A DNA stretch of 64,000 bases from Skeletonema tropicum (GCA_037178625.1 CM074148.1:868001-932000); one strand, 5' to 3'; shown: positions 10,454-21,577, counted from the first letter of the stretch. Numbers and translations are program-made. Notes: generated from the sequence alone by a model not told the origin.

Positions 10454-11278
10454 GGGTAAAAAAAGATCTTGCTGTGGATTGTCACCCTCTAGACCAACGC
10501 CTACCTCAAGAGCAGTGCCGATAGCGCATCCATCATGCGACCATCATCACCGAAATGGAAAAGGGCAATAGTAACATCAACAGAGTCAATCGTAGTTATC
10601 TACTTGATGCATATCAGAAATTAGAATTAAGATGCTGCAGCGAAGGGAGGTCGGTTTACTCAACAATCAACAACAGGCATCCTTGATGAATTCGTCACTC
10701 TATGTGCTTGTGTTAGCATCTGTTGTTATCACAGGGAAAGACCCTCAGAAAGACAATAAATATTATAGACGTAGGTGAGATTGTATAGTGCATCCCTTAA
10801 CAGTTGTGCCATCAAAAGAATCTAGCTCCAAGAGAGGCATATGTTTTAGAAGAGGGAAGAGCTCAATAGAGTGTTGAGTCTTTATCGTGACTTCATGTCA
10901 TTGCAAAGACGATTCATTACACATGGTTACAAAATAATGTTCATTAGTATTAATACCGTAATCAAAGGTTGTACCCAAGAGGTTAGTTAACGGTTTTACA
11001 ATGACTTAGACACTGAAATCTCACACACTCTTATTCCATGGTATGGAAGACGATGGCTGTTAATGGTACTGTTTTGCACTCTCGTACATATTATCATGCT
11101 GCGTGGGTGTCAAGGGACGGAAGTGACGGAAGTCATGATGAAAAGTAGTTCTGGTAGCTCATCTATGTAGTCTGCCCTCGGGGGCATGCCCGCAAGTTTC
11201 TCTAAAATGGAGACAAAAAGGTAAAACAGAAAAAAGATGTTATGAAGCAATATCTCGATTTTGGACCAGGGTGCTATA
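10454..11278. other. No gene seen
   Basis: A/T-rich sequence without a supported frame. Confidence 0.5.
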
Positions 11279-11802
11279 AAGGCCGTGCGCCGCGCCAAAA
11301 TCTTCGTTTTTTGGAACCGGAGCCTTTTTTCAATTTTTTTTGTTAGTGAAATGCTCTAGCTTTGGGCCACAATGACCAAAATTATATTTTGGGGAGTTGC
11401 CGACTATGCTTTTCCAGTATCACCATCCTTTTGTCGACCATAATGGGGGTTCTATACATGTGTTGGCTGTAAAATAATTCCAATGCTCCGCTGAGAAATG
11501 CATGTGAGAGTCCACTAGCTTTTTTGCTGCACAAATTTGGCAGGCCATCAGCCATCAAAGCTAGTACCAAGCTAGAGAGCACCTTCAAATGCATATCTCG
11601 ACGAAAATATAAGGCTTCACCACCTGCCCCTCAGTATATATACTCTCATAATAGTCACCTAAAGGATAGTATCTCGGGACAAGCATGTAAACCACTTCCC
11701 TGAAACTTAATTTTGGCCACCATGGCCCAAAGCTAGAGCATTTCACTAACAAAAAAATTGCGGGAAAGGCTCCGGTTCCAAAAAATCGACGCGCACGGCC
11801 TT
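11279..11802. mobile_element. Foldback element with ~100-bp inverted arms
   Basis: The left arm (11279-11384) and right arm (11708-11802) are imperfect reverse complements. Shared words include AAGGCCGTGCGC, TTTTTTGGAACCGGAGCCTT, TTTTTTTGTTAGTGAAATGC and TCTAGCTTTGGGCCA. They enclose about 320 bp without a supported gene. The right arm ends about 40 bp before the ATG of the RING/TRAF gene, so it may supply that gene's 5' UTR or promoter. I found no clear target duplication. Confidence 0.7.
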
Positions 11803-11841
11803 CATGTACTTTGTATCGTACCACCAAGCCATTATCAACCT

Positions 11842-13272
11842 ATGACAATCATGGGCTATGACAATCTCATCTTCCTCGACAAACCAATCAACGCCAACCT
11901 AAAATGCGCCATCTGCTTCAACATCTGCAAAGACGCCACCACAGCTTGCAGCGCAGGTCACACATTCTGTGCCGAATGTCTCCAACGTTGCACAGCCACT
12001 AATACTGCCGGGAATAACAAGTGTCCCACGTGTCGAGCGGATAGGATTAGTATAGCGAATCGACCTTTGAGGGGTATGATTCATGATTTACGTGTGAGAT
12101 GTGGGGAGGGGGGTAGCGAGGAGGAGGAGGGTAGTGTTCAACATGTGAAGAAGAAGTCTCGTACGGATGAAACATCAAGCGGTGGAGATGATGCAGCGGC
12201 ATTGGATAACGATAAGAATATCAATTCAAGCGGCTGCAATTGGGAAGGGACATTAGGTGATTGGCGTGATACCCATCAAAACGAATGTCCATTTGTTCTT
12301 GTGCCCTGTCCCGATAAATGTGGCAAGCAAGTTCGCCGAATGGATATGGAGGAGCACAAGACGACGGAGTGTCCCATGCGCAAAGTGGAATGTGGATTAT
12401 GCCATGCAATGATCAAAAATGGGGATATGGAGAGGCACAAACGGTACAAGTGTCCGAAGAAAATGGTACAGTGCGACTTTTGTAAGAAAGAGATGACTCG
12501 TGAGGAGCTGGGTGAATATGGAAGTAAACCAAAGGAGAGGTTTGATGCTCATCCTATTTTGCATGACGAGCGGACTAGAATGACAGGTCATTATGCAGTA
12601 TGCCCTAAAATGCTGCTTTGGTGTGAATTTGACTGTTGTATGTCCCAATTCAAGAGAGAGGATGCTGCCAAACATTACGCAAAGAATGCTCAGAGACATG
12701 CTGCAATCGTGAATGAACAAATTGAAAATTTGGAAAACTGGGATCGTGTTCGAATGAGTTGGATTATTCCTCGTCGAAAATTGGTGAGTAGGAATACTGC
12801 ATTTCTACGCAGCAAAGTGCTATCCGGGGTGACGCAGTATGAGTTATATCTAACGCTGCATCTCCGTGGACCGGAGGATCCGATCAAAGTTGCACTCTGC
12901 TCGGATTCGATGAGTTGCTGCCCCACAAAGAATTATACTACTCTGAAAGGGTTCGAATTCACAGTAAACGAAAACGAGAATCCTTTTTTTGCCAGAACCT
13001 ATGCGATCGCTGATTTCAAGGAAGAAATTAAGGTCCCATTTGAGGATGGAGAGAGAGGTGTGTTTAAGTTCAGCTCTAAACTGAAGAAAGAGATCTATCC
13101 CGACAGTGAAGATGAGGATCAAGATCCTGAACCTGTAGATGACTTCACTCTTTCCGATATGTTTGAGTACATGAACATGCGTGGTCATAACAGCGACGGG
13201 GTGATGATTTCTGCACTTTTCTACATTCGAAAATATAGGGATGTTTATCTTTCATGTGATGATGATGAATGA
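11842..13272 (+). CDS. RING finger / TRAF-type zinc-finger protein
   Basis: Likely E3 ubiquitin ligase or adaptor. I chose the ATG at 11842 (a second lies at 11851), giving 476 residues; the frame is open upstream but lacks an ATG. A RING domain occupies about residues 22-65 (CAIC, then CSAGHTFCAEC, then CPTC). An acidic/basic linker with KKKSR follows. TRAF-type zinc fingers run from about 135 to 250, with repeated Cys-x-H units such as CPDKCGKQV, HKTTECPMRKVECGLC and HKRYKCPKKMVQCDFCKKEM. The last 200 residues (from YELYLTLHLRG) look like a divergent beta-rich MATH-like module ending in an acidic tail. By family logic the RING recruits an E2 enzyme and the TRAF fingers bind partners. No intron is needed. 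It is bordered upstream by the foldback arm. Confidence 0.88.
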   Translation: MTIMGYDNLIFLDKPINANLKCAICFNICKDATTACSAGHTFCAECLQRCTATNTAGNNKCPTCRADRISIANRPLRGMIHDLRVRCGEGGSEEEEGSVQHVKKKSRTDETSSGGDDAAALDNDKNINSSGCNWEGTLGDWRDTHQNECPFVLVPCPDKCGKQVRRMDMEEHKTTECPMRKVECGLCHAMIKNGDMERHKRYKCPKKMVQCDFCKKEMTREELGEYGSKPKERFDAHPILHDERTRMTGHYAVCPKMLLWCEFDCCMSQFKREDAAKHYAKNAQRHAAIVNEQIENLENWDRVRMSWIIPRRKLVSRNTAFLRSKVLSGVTQYELYLTLHLRGPEDPIKVALCSDSMSCCPTKNYTTLKGFEFTVNENENPFFARTYAIADFKEEIKVPFEDGERGVFKFSSKLKKEIYPDSEDEDQDPEPVDDFTLSDMFEYMNMRGHNSDGVMISALFYIRKYRDVYLSCDDDE

Positions 13273-13773
13273 TTGACTTGAGTGTGGCGAGTCAGGAGAG
13301 AGGCGAGCGTGCAGAAAGGAGATTGATACACTTTTAAGCGCAGAGCATGCACGGGCACATCTCGTGTCGCTCTGTGCTCTTTTAGTAAAATCCAAGTGGA
13401 GGGATACTTAATTATGTAACAGAAATTTTAACAGCGCAGAGTCTTGGTATTAATTACCATGCTATTTCGAATAATGATGTATCTCGTCTCGTTTACCTTG
13501 GTATCCTGTCCCTTCACTCAAGTGAGGTGTGGAATTTGCAATCATTTCAAATTATTTGCCTCTCCGCTTCCTTCTTCATCATGTGATCTTCAATGAACTC
13601 TTTCTCCATTTATTGGCCCTCCACATCATCGATGTCAACCTCATCTTATCATCCTGCTTCGTGATCCTACCTCTCCCTGAAAGGCTACAAGGTGCGTGGT
13701 ACTTCTACCATGAACATGTAATAATCAAGTAAGCATGAGCTTGACTCTGAACTGATGGGGATGGGCTTGAGGT
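13273..13773. other. No gene seen
   Basis: Intergenic sequence between the RING/TRAF gene and the LTR element. It ends with CGTGC (13774-13778), the left target-site duplication. Confidence 0.5.
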
Positions 13774-13778
13774 CGTGC

Positions 13779-13899
13779 TGTTAGTATCCTCGATCTCCCT
13801 ACTTCCAATCGATGCTATTGATAGATTAGATAGGAGATAAAAGATAATGATTAGAGTATTTCCGTACTCTACTTGTATCTACGTACGTGTAATCTAACA
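13779..13899 (-). repeat. Outer element 3' LTR (121 bp)
   Basis: Apparently identical to 21858-21978, so the insertion is young. It is bounded by TGTTAG and CTAACA and preceded by CGTGC. Confidence 0.92.
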
Positions 13900-13962
13900 C
13901 CCCCCCACAATTCGATATCACGTAGTCGATATCGGATTGTACCAAATAGCATCTCTATCCTT

Positions 13963-15012
13963 TCAATAAAGGACAAAGGAAGTCCACTTTACAATGAGTG
14001 ACGTGACCAAGTTGTCTCCAACATCATTGGGGTAATCAAGGGTTGTTTTTGTAACTGAATCATCTGGGTTACCCCGGTCGATCCCAGGATTCCACTGGCT
14101 ACCATACAGACCCATTTGATCGCCTGAATGCATTAAGGTAACGGGAATATCAGCCACTAGGTAACCTTCGTCAATCATAAACGACCACGGTTTTGCCTGC
14201 ACTCCAGAGTTAGTTCCAATAATATTCTGCTGATCCACATCGTTCATCTTAGGTCCAATACATTTCCTCTGCTCAACATCGGTTGTCTTAGTTCCAATAC
14301 AGTTCCGCTGCTTAACATCGGTTGTTTGAGTTCCAATACGTTTCCTCTGCTCAACTTCAGTTGTCTTAGTTTCAACACAATTCCACTGCTCAATTTCAAT
14401 TTTGTTAGTTCCAATACGAGTCCTCTGCGCGCTATCATTCAGCACTATATCCGCTGCTGTAACCTCAGTCGGTTCAAGCTTCATGGAGCTCTCTTCTTCA
14501 TCAGTATTGTATTCGTCCTCAACCTTCGGTTCAAGCTTCATGGAACTCTCTTCTTCATCAGTATTGTATTCGTCCTCAACCTTCGGTTCAAGCTTCATGA
14601 AACTCTCTTCTTCATCAGTATTGTATTCGTCCTCAACCTCAAATGCAATATGATTTCGCTGAGTTGCTGCTAAAAAAATCTTCCCCGCTGTTTCCAGGTC
14701 GTGTTGGAGTTGTGGAAGAGTTTCTACTAATTCCTCATACTCGTCACTGTCTTCATAATTAAATGGTTCATACTGAGTAGATTGCTCAGAGTCGTCAAAG
14801 GTGTTAATAAGAGTATCCAAGTTGTGTAGCATGTTATCATGGGCTGCGTACACATCGTCGGCGTCCTCGACTGGTAAGTACCTAATTGATGTTGTTTGCT
14901 TTGTAGGAGGTGTGTCACTGATAAATGTTGGTGAATCTACACGTAGTGTATTAACGGTGCGACGCTGTTTGGTTCTGCCCTCGGCGTATGAAGACTCCAA
15001 TTGTTGGTTCAA
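13963..15012 (-). CDS. Acidic repeat ORF of outer LTR element
   Basis: The open frame is about 349 codons long. It begins just after an in-frame TAG with a TTG; the first ATG is at 14832, so translation may need a fused upstream frame or starts internally (about 289 residues). The first part contains NQQLESSYAEGRTKQRR. The middle has three near-exact copies of a 19-20-residue acidic unit (VEDEYNTDEEES...KLEP). It is followed by about six copies of a 14-16-residue unit with the pattern TKTTDVEQRKCIG. No CCHC knuckle, protease, integrase or reverse transcriptase motif is seen. It lies between the interrupted leader and the polypurine tract. It may be a degenerate Gag-like protein or a recombined remnant of pol; I cannot assign a function. 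Confidence 0.5.
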   Translation of the reverse strand: MNQQLESSYAEGRTKQRRTVNTLRVDSPTFISDTPPTKQTTSIRYLPVEDADDVYAAHDNMLHNLDTLINTFDDSEQSTQYEPFNYEDSDEYEELVETLPQLQHDLETAGKIFLAATQRNHIAFEVEDEYNTDEEESFMKLEPKVEDEYNTDEEESSMKLEPKVEDEYNTDEEESSMKLEPTEVTAADIVLNDSAQRTRIGTNKIEIEQWNCVETKTTEVEQRKRIGTQTTDVKQRNCIGTKTTDVEQRKCIGPKMNDVDQQNIIGTNSGVQAKPWSFMIDEGYLVADIPVTLMHSGDQMGLYGSQWNPGIDRGNPDDSVTKTTLDYPNDVGDNLVTSLIVKWTSFVLY

Positions 15013-15138
15013 TGATGTCTAGGTAGCGATAATGCAACATTTACCTAATTTCCTAAGTGATATGATATGTTGTTGCTCCGTTAATAATATTGTCATGGCA
15101 TGTACCTTGTGGAGGTGTGGCAATGACAATTTTGTTTA

Positions 15139-15143
15139 ATAGC
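15139..15143. repeat. Inner element target-site duplication (ATAGC), left
   Basis: ATAGC precedes the left 173-bp repeat and recurs directly after the right one at 21751-21755. Confidence 0.8.
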
Positions 15144-15316
15144 GTTTCGTGTAGCACAGAACGTCTCATTCCCTTAGACGATCACTCACTTCTCACCAAT
15201 CTTTATCCTTGTTATGTATCCTTACCATGTAATTATATTATTAGTTGATGTTATCGCAGTAGTACTGATTAGTTTGTATATTACGTAATCATTAACGTAG
15301 TGTGAGAAACGAATCG
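15144..15316 (+). repeat. Inner element left LTR (173 bp)
   Basis: Apparently identical to 21578-21750, which implies recent insertion. Confidence 0.9.
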
Positions 15317-15332
15317 GTTTATCAGACAGCCA
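15317..15332 (+). promoter_or_regulatory. Candidate primer-binding site
   Basis: GTTTATCAGACAGCC directly follows the left LTR. It shares ATCAGA and GCC with the usual TGGTATCAGAGCC site but is not an exact match, so the primer is uncertain. Confidence 0.35.
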
Positions 15333-15762
15333 TTCTCACGGCTGTATCTACGATGGCAGCGTTCGAAAAGAATAGAATACGGGGAGAAAATGATGACAAT
15401 ATTTATTCTATTCTCCGACGGGGAGGAACGCGGACATAATAAGTATGAGGAAATGGAACCAGTTCACTGAGGTTATATTTGACTGGGAGGAGCGATAAGA
15501 ATTTGCCGAGGAATGCGGGAGGCAAGAAGGAAAGAGATTCGATATCGATATAATGAATTGCCGAGGACGCCGGCATAATAATTGGCCCCCCAGTAAGGAC
15601 ACCTGGGATATCAACAACCATCGCCGAGGAATGCCGGCGATAAATAAATCGGCCCTGCTGGGGAGGAATGCCCCCGTCTGCATAAAAGGAATTGGCCCAA
15701 ACTAACTATTGACGGATAGGCACCACTAGAGACGTGGAGCTGGAAACAGAAATCGAACGTAG

Positions 15763-16138
15763 AAACATATTAAGAACCCAGATCACCTAGGAGAGGTGCA
15801 GAAGGTTAGAAACATATTAGAACCCAGATCACCTAGGAGAGGTGCAGAAGGTTAGAACCCAGATCACCTAGAAGAGGTGCAGAAGGTTAGAAACATATTA
15901 AGAACCCAGATCACCTAGGAGAGGTGCAGAAGGTTAGAACCCAGATCACCTAGAAGAGGTGCAGAAGGTTAGAAACATATTAAGAACCCAGATCACCTAG
16001 GAGAGGTGCAGAAGGTTAGAACCCAGATCACCTAGAAGAGGTGCAGAAGGTTAGAAACATATTAAGAACCCAGATCACCTAGGAGAGGTGCAGAAGGTTA
16101 GAACCCAGATCACCTAGAAGAGGTGCAGAAGGTTAGAA
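15763..16138 (+). repeat. Minisatellite, nine copies in a two-type higher-order array
   Basis: Nine copies of a unit containing ACCCAGATCACCTAG and AGAGGTGCAGAAGGTTAG. Long units (about 47 bp, with AAACATATTAAG, loop AGGAG) alternate with short units (about 35 bp, loop AGAAG), making an 82-bp higher-order period. Each unit contains one CACCT...AGGTG hairpin. Confidence 0.9.
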
Positions 16139-16179
16139 AAGTTAGAAAATAGATAGGAAATAGAAACCCAGGAAAGAAA

Positions 16180-16335
16180 TACTGCAAGGAGCCAGTATAG
16201 ACCCTGCAAGGAGCCAAGGGCGACGGACGGAAATTGCTGCAAGGAGCCAGCGATAACACGAGAAATTAGGTACTGCAAGGAGCCAGCAGATAGGGAATAT
16301 TAAAGAATATCGCTGCAAGGAGCCAGCAGAATCAC
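16180..16335 (+). repeat. Five dispersed TGCAAGGAGCCA boxes
   Basis: TGCAAGGAGCCA occurs five times with spacings of roughly 25-45 bases. Each is inside a CTG/CAG stem. The spacers are not conserved, so the box itself appears to be the conserved unit. Confidence 0.8.
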
Positions 16336-17179
16336 GGAAGGAATAGGGATACCAGAGAGTATTAACGATGTAACAGTCAATGGCAAAGTGCCGACACATT
16401 CTTGGAGAGATAAAGGAAAAGTAAACGTAAGTGGCAAAGTGCCACCGCGTCGTCGTTGGAGATAGAAAAGAAAGAAAAATACCACCAGGAGGTGGGGCCA
16501 GTAGAGCCTATCGTCTTCGAAAAGAAAGAGAAATACCACTAGAATAGGAAGGTAATGAAATAGATCACCGAGTAAGTGAGGCGAACACCCGAAGGAGAGC
16601 ATAAATAGTAGTAGTCACGGCCGGAGTGCCTGTAATGTTGGTAAATGAAAAAGAATAGGGACCGTGATTGACCAGGAAGAGAGATAGAAACATTTCGTAT
16701 GAGAGACGACAAGAGAGCTGAAAAGGCCAGAGTAATAGACGAAAACTAATGTGCACCCAGAAGATAGGGTCACCGTTAACTATGTGATATTAGTTAGATT
16801 AGAGTGGACGCACCTCTGACGAAAGCTGAGGGGAGATACTCTAGAAGGAGAGATGTCGAACACGATAATCAACGTGAAGTCTTTGATATCCAGGGAGACA
16901 GTCCGATAGAGGACAACTGCCGTATTCGAGGAGTAGAATACCGAAGAAAATTGAGCAGGACTAAGAGACAGATGAATAGCAAGAACAGCGGTTAACCAAC
17001 AGATGCACATAAACTCTGAGAGATCGTAGAGATCTGACTTATCGGACCAGAACGAGAGTGCTCACGGTAATGAACACGGGCTGGTAATATAATAGGTTGC
17101 ACGTCACGGATGTCAAGTACACTATCCAAAACCTCATGGAGAGATCTGACATGGAATCGGAGACAAGATACTATGAGAT

Positions 17180-17221
17180 ATACAAGCATCCCTGCTTGAT
17201 ATACAAGCATCCCTGCTTGAG
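17180..17221 (+). repeat. Tandem pair of hairpins in inner element
   Basis: ATATACAAGCATCCCTGCTTG occurs twice in tandem (last base of the unit shared or close). Each copy folds as CAAGC-ATCCCT-GCTTG. Confidence 0.8.
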
Positions 17222-18204
17222 AATGAGATCAAACGTTAAACCACGACAAGTATGAATAAAAATCCTTTTGAGGGCATAAATGCGAGAATAGTATTCGGGA
17301 CTGCTCTGCATGAGAAGCCGATTGCAAATGGAAGCCGGGAAGAGGTTGATCTCAAGACATGAATATAAGCAATGTGAAACTGAAACACAAGATGAATGCT
17401 TGAACGCTTACAGTTAGAGCAAAGCTATGACATTTAAGGTCATGGCATTTTGAGCCGACCGGCGTGATTGTTACTCTGATGATATGTAGCGCAAGTACCT
17501 TGGCACAATTCGTGTGAACATCCCTTCATCTTAGGTCAAACCAGATCAGTGAATGGCATCCCGGGTATATTGAGTACAGGACATCCGCAGACAGAGCTCC
17601 GTGATGTTGCGTGGAAGATGGGGAGAGAATGGCACAGAGTGTGTCATCTAACAACTCCTCCTCCAGGAAGGGAGAGGGAGAGAAAGAGAGAAATGGACAG
17701 CACTTGCTGTAAAAATAAGGAATAGGTGGCAACTCGATCATAACAAGAATAACGGCTTGTCAACAAGTACTTGATAGGGAGTAGCTTCATGCCATGTGAT
17801 GAGACAGGGACAAAGACAAATTCCATGATGTTGTACATACAATATACCTTGGGATCAGCGTACAGAAGATCGTAGCAACAGAGTTGGTTACCCTGGAACT
17901 TTATGACGGAGCAAATATTAGATGCGTGTAATGGTGCACGGGCATTCAAAGTGAATCGGAAGCGAACACAAATATTAACAATCGACAAACATTCTTATTT
18001 TGAATCGCAGGCTTGATGTGGTTGAGATGTCAAGAAATAGGAAGACCTCGTCTTGGCAAAAGATCCCTCAGTATAAGCGTAGCAAATATATAGTACAAGC
18101 TATATCGCTTTGATAACAGCGGGCGCGAATACAAGCTGTAGTCTATGACAATGTGTAAGAGACAAGAAATTGGATGTAGCCAGAACAACACGACCGCGGA
18201 CGTT

Positions 18205-18425
18205 ATTATCCATCATGATGAGCCGAGGAGGTAGTTTGAAGAACGGACCGCAGACAAGGACGTTACTATCCATCATGATGAGCGGATGATAATCTAATCC
18301 GAATTGATGGAGAAACGCCCTGCGGCAAAGGGGAAACAAAGCTGAAGAGAATAGATAGATGGAGAAACGCCCTGCGGACAAGGGACGAACAAATGTACGA
18401 GAATAAGGGACGAACAAATGTAAGA
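18205..18425 (+). repeat. Short tandem duplications in inner element
   Basis: Three separate words are duplicated: TATCCATCATGATGAGC, GATGGAGAAACGCCCTGCGG and AGGGACGAACAAATGTA. Similar local doubling occurs near 20700-20805 and 21225-21275. Confidence 0.8.
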
Positions 18426-18659
18426 GCCGTGACTACCAAGGCATAACGAAATACTCCATAGCATCTGACCAATGAGGAGTCCAGAGTGAAGGACGATTGA
18501 ACAGCATGGTGAAAACAATGCGCACTGAACTGGAGACGGGTTGACATCCAAGACCGGGAGACACTCGATATGATCAAGAATAGGGGCAGCAATACCTCGT
18601 GTAGACCAATAATTGAATGTCAAGCAGGGGAGAATATTGATACTTGACATTCCCAAGAT

Positions 18660-18803
18660 GGCACAGAAGAGGCAGATAAAAGAGATGACACAGACGAGGC
18701 ACATAAACGAGACAGAGAAGAAGAGGCAGATAAAAGAGACAGAGAAGAAGAGGCAGATAAAAGAGATGGCATAGACGAGGCAGATAAGAGAGACAGAGAC
18801 CAA
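18660..18803 (+). repeat. Purine-rich ~27-bp tandem repeat
   Basis: About five or six imperfect copies of a unit containing GAGGCAGATAAAAGAGA and CAGAGAAGA. There is no stop-free frame of note on the plus strand. Confidence 0.8.
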
Positions 18804-21577
18804 TGTGACAAGGAACTGCCCTCATAACAGTTGCTAATGATGCTCACGCTAATCATAGTGCAAGACGTGAAGGTACATATGACACTACTGATGAATGTGG
18901 ATTAAACGCCAGATGTCAAGCTAGGAAGAACGCGATGCACGTCTTATCACCCGACATAATGGCAGAGGAAATCAACGAGGTAGTACAGACCAAGATATCG
19001 GCAGAAGAGCGCAAATGAAGAAATGATATTGAAGAACGCCTTGGGCCTTGGTCGGGTCGAATGGAAGCAACATGAGAAAGATTGGATGACCCACAGAGCG
19101 GCTATATAGCATCAAGTTGACCTTGTATCGTGATAACTATGGTGTGAACACAGTGATACCTTACATGGGCATAATTGCGCTAGCAGAGCAGAGCAAAACA
19201 TTTCCGACAAGCCGACTCGATAGCTTAGTGATTATTGTCAGTGAGTTTCATGAAACTAGGACGTTAAGACCACGCGTAGGACCCGCAGTTGAGGTGACTG
19301 CTGACAATACTTGAGAGCAATTGCATGACAAGCACTGCGGGAGCGCCCTAACACATTTGGAGACGATTCTAGATGCATCGACAACAAGCCTTCTTAGTAT
19401 GAGACGACAACAACAACTAGACTTTGCATCGACCTACTTGTAGTAGGACACTCAGACTAGGGATCGCAAATTCATATTATCAAACGATACTGGAGCTGCA
19501 AATGAGTTTGAATATATCAGGCGAGACCAATCTCAAACAGCACGAGAAGGTCTGACAGAGTACGGGGTGCCATCGATAGGTTATCGCGGACGGTTAGACG
19601 CCGATTGTGGTAGACGGAGTAAAGCCACCACAGACTTCATGAGACTGATTCGACCAATCACCAACTCGACCAACAAAAGACTCGGCATACGGGGAGAATA
19701 TGAGTGATATACCTCGCTCGTGATGCTGAAACACGAGATATAGGCCAGGCTAATGCGAGTTGAACTAGAGGCGCACTGGACAATTTGATGCACAAATGTT
19801 AATGACTGGAACGAGGCGATACGACCGACTTAAACGAGGCGATATAACCACGACAACAAGAGACCGACTTAAAGATGTAGAGATATGCGAGCGGTGATGA
19901 GGCAATAGCAGGAGAGCCAACACCAACATACCAAGGAAGTCACACGCTGACTCTGGGAGCACGACATCCCACATGTTACACAAGCAATACAGGCGACACA
20001 TATCGGAACATAGAAGAGGTTGCGAGGAAATGATTCCTTGAACAGCCAGACGCATCATTGCCGCGAATAGAACATCCAGGCGCATCAAGGTTTGGGCTCA
20101 TAAAACAGCACAGATACAGATCCAGATCTGTCACCCACGGGACAATGCCTACCTCATCTACATAACTGCCATTAGACGTACCGGCCACGGATTTTTGTAT
20201 GGGCAACGCACGCTTGAATTTAAGTGAGAACGTGGCTCGAAGCTAGAATCACTTGAGATAGTGAAGATAAAGGGAATGAAGTGAAGATTCGTCACTATGC
20301 GCAACATGATTTACAACGTACAGAACTATGCTTGCCAAAGGTGTATACAGGATGAAGAGTCACTCTCAAGACACGCGATTAGGGACACCATCCATCGTCC
20401 ATTATGAGATAATATTGGTCGACGTAGATGACATCCTACCAAGAACCAAGAACCCGAACGAGGTGATGATTAAGCTCTGAGAAAATAACAAACGACCTCG
20501 GGCAGGAAGAAGGACATGGCAAGAGCCTCTGAGACAACACGATGAATGAGAAGTAGGAGAGAGAACTCAATCAATTAAGTATCCAGAACGATAGAACTAG
20601 ACACCGGACTACAGCGGTGAAAGAGGTAAAGATACCAGCAACTCATTTCTGTACGACGATCAATTTTGACTTGGACCGTCTCTACGATGTGGTCAAAGCA
20701 TCTCGTGACACTCGGGCATACAGAACCGAGATGCATATGAGGAGTTACATTGAAAGGATGCACTCGGGCATACAGAACCGCGATGCATATGAGGAGTTAC
20801 TTTAAAAGGATGTACATTGAAAGGTATTTACGTTTACGGGGAGACCGTAGAGGCTAGTGAAGATTGATCCAGCCGGTATGTAGGGATCATTTTGACCGCA
20901 CTTCGTCTTGGACACCTCGAAAGCTGTTTACGGAATTATACGTTACCTGGATAGGTATCCAGATAGGAGACTTGCTATGTCTACAATGCATGTCGAAGAA
21001 GCCCCAAAGCATAGCACAGATTGGAAGGATTTTTACGGGAGACGATTGAGGAAGACCCAGCGGAAATACCAGTTCCGTTGGGAGAGAAGGCGAGGATCAG
21101 AATCTTATCGTTCAATAAACAAGAAGCAGAGTACGGTTGAATTTACAAATCTTGGAGCCGACACCGAGATGGTAACGATGCGCTTCGCGAGAGGTTTGAC
21201 AGTTGCACTGAAGATCAACCTAAAGATGTTCGCTGTACCAACTGACTGAGCACATTCGCGGTACCAATTGACTGAACACCTGATTTCTTTTGTGACAATG
21301 ACAGTATGGTGAAGGTTACGAATACTCCAACATCCGCTACAAAACTCAGTCAGACACCTTATCATCAAGGGGGAGTACACCGCAACAGGAACTTTACAAT
21401 GTCGATAATACCTCCTGGACGGAGCCAACTACTCGGACACACTCAAGAAGATATCACCTTTATACAAGAGGATTCAACTTTATATTACCCAAATCAGTGC
21501 ACGATAGTGGATGAGAAGATTTCCAATGAGACTTAGCTTTATGAATCGCAAGCGTAAGCTTACAATTCACGGGGAGC

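Larger units (their letters stand above)
15370..16790 (+). other. Leader array of short purine-loop hairpins
   Basis: The first 1.4 kb of the inner element consists largely of small stem-loops. Read by eye: GAATAGAAT/ATTCTATTC near 15370; TTGCC/GGCAA near 15503; GCCG-AGGACGC-CGGC near 15560; CCCAG-TAAGGACAC-CTGGG near 15590; ATCGCCG-AGGAATGC-CGGCGAT near 15620; GGGG-AGGAATG-CCCC near 15660; nine CACCT-AGGAG-AGGTG units (some with an AGAAG loop) at 15763-16138; five CTG-CAAGGAGC-CAG units at 16190-16330; two GGCA-AAG-TGCC units near 16380 and 16434; CCACC-AGGA-GGTGG near 16482; ACCC-AGAAGATA-GGGT near 16756. Most loops carry AGGA or a close variant. In the CTG/CAG group the outer stem differs between units but mostly still pairs (ATACTG/CAGTAT, CCCTG/CAAGGG with a bulge, TTGCTG/CAGCGA), as expected for selected RNA structure. 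Confidence 0.6.

Noticed and set aside
15763..16138. CRISPR-like array
   Set aside because: Repeats alternate in two types with no unique spacers, in a eukaryotic LTR element.
18294..18803. Minus-strand Ser/Leu/Cys-rich frames of up to 169 codons in the inner LTR element
   Set aside because: They come from purine-rich tandem repeats read backwards. They are not membrane proteins with ordinary composition, and the element's sense is plus.
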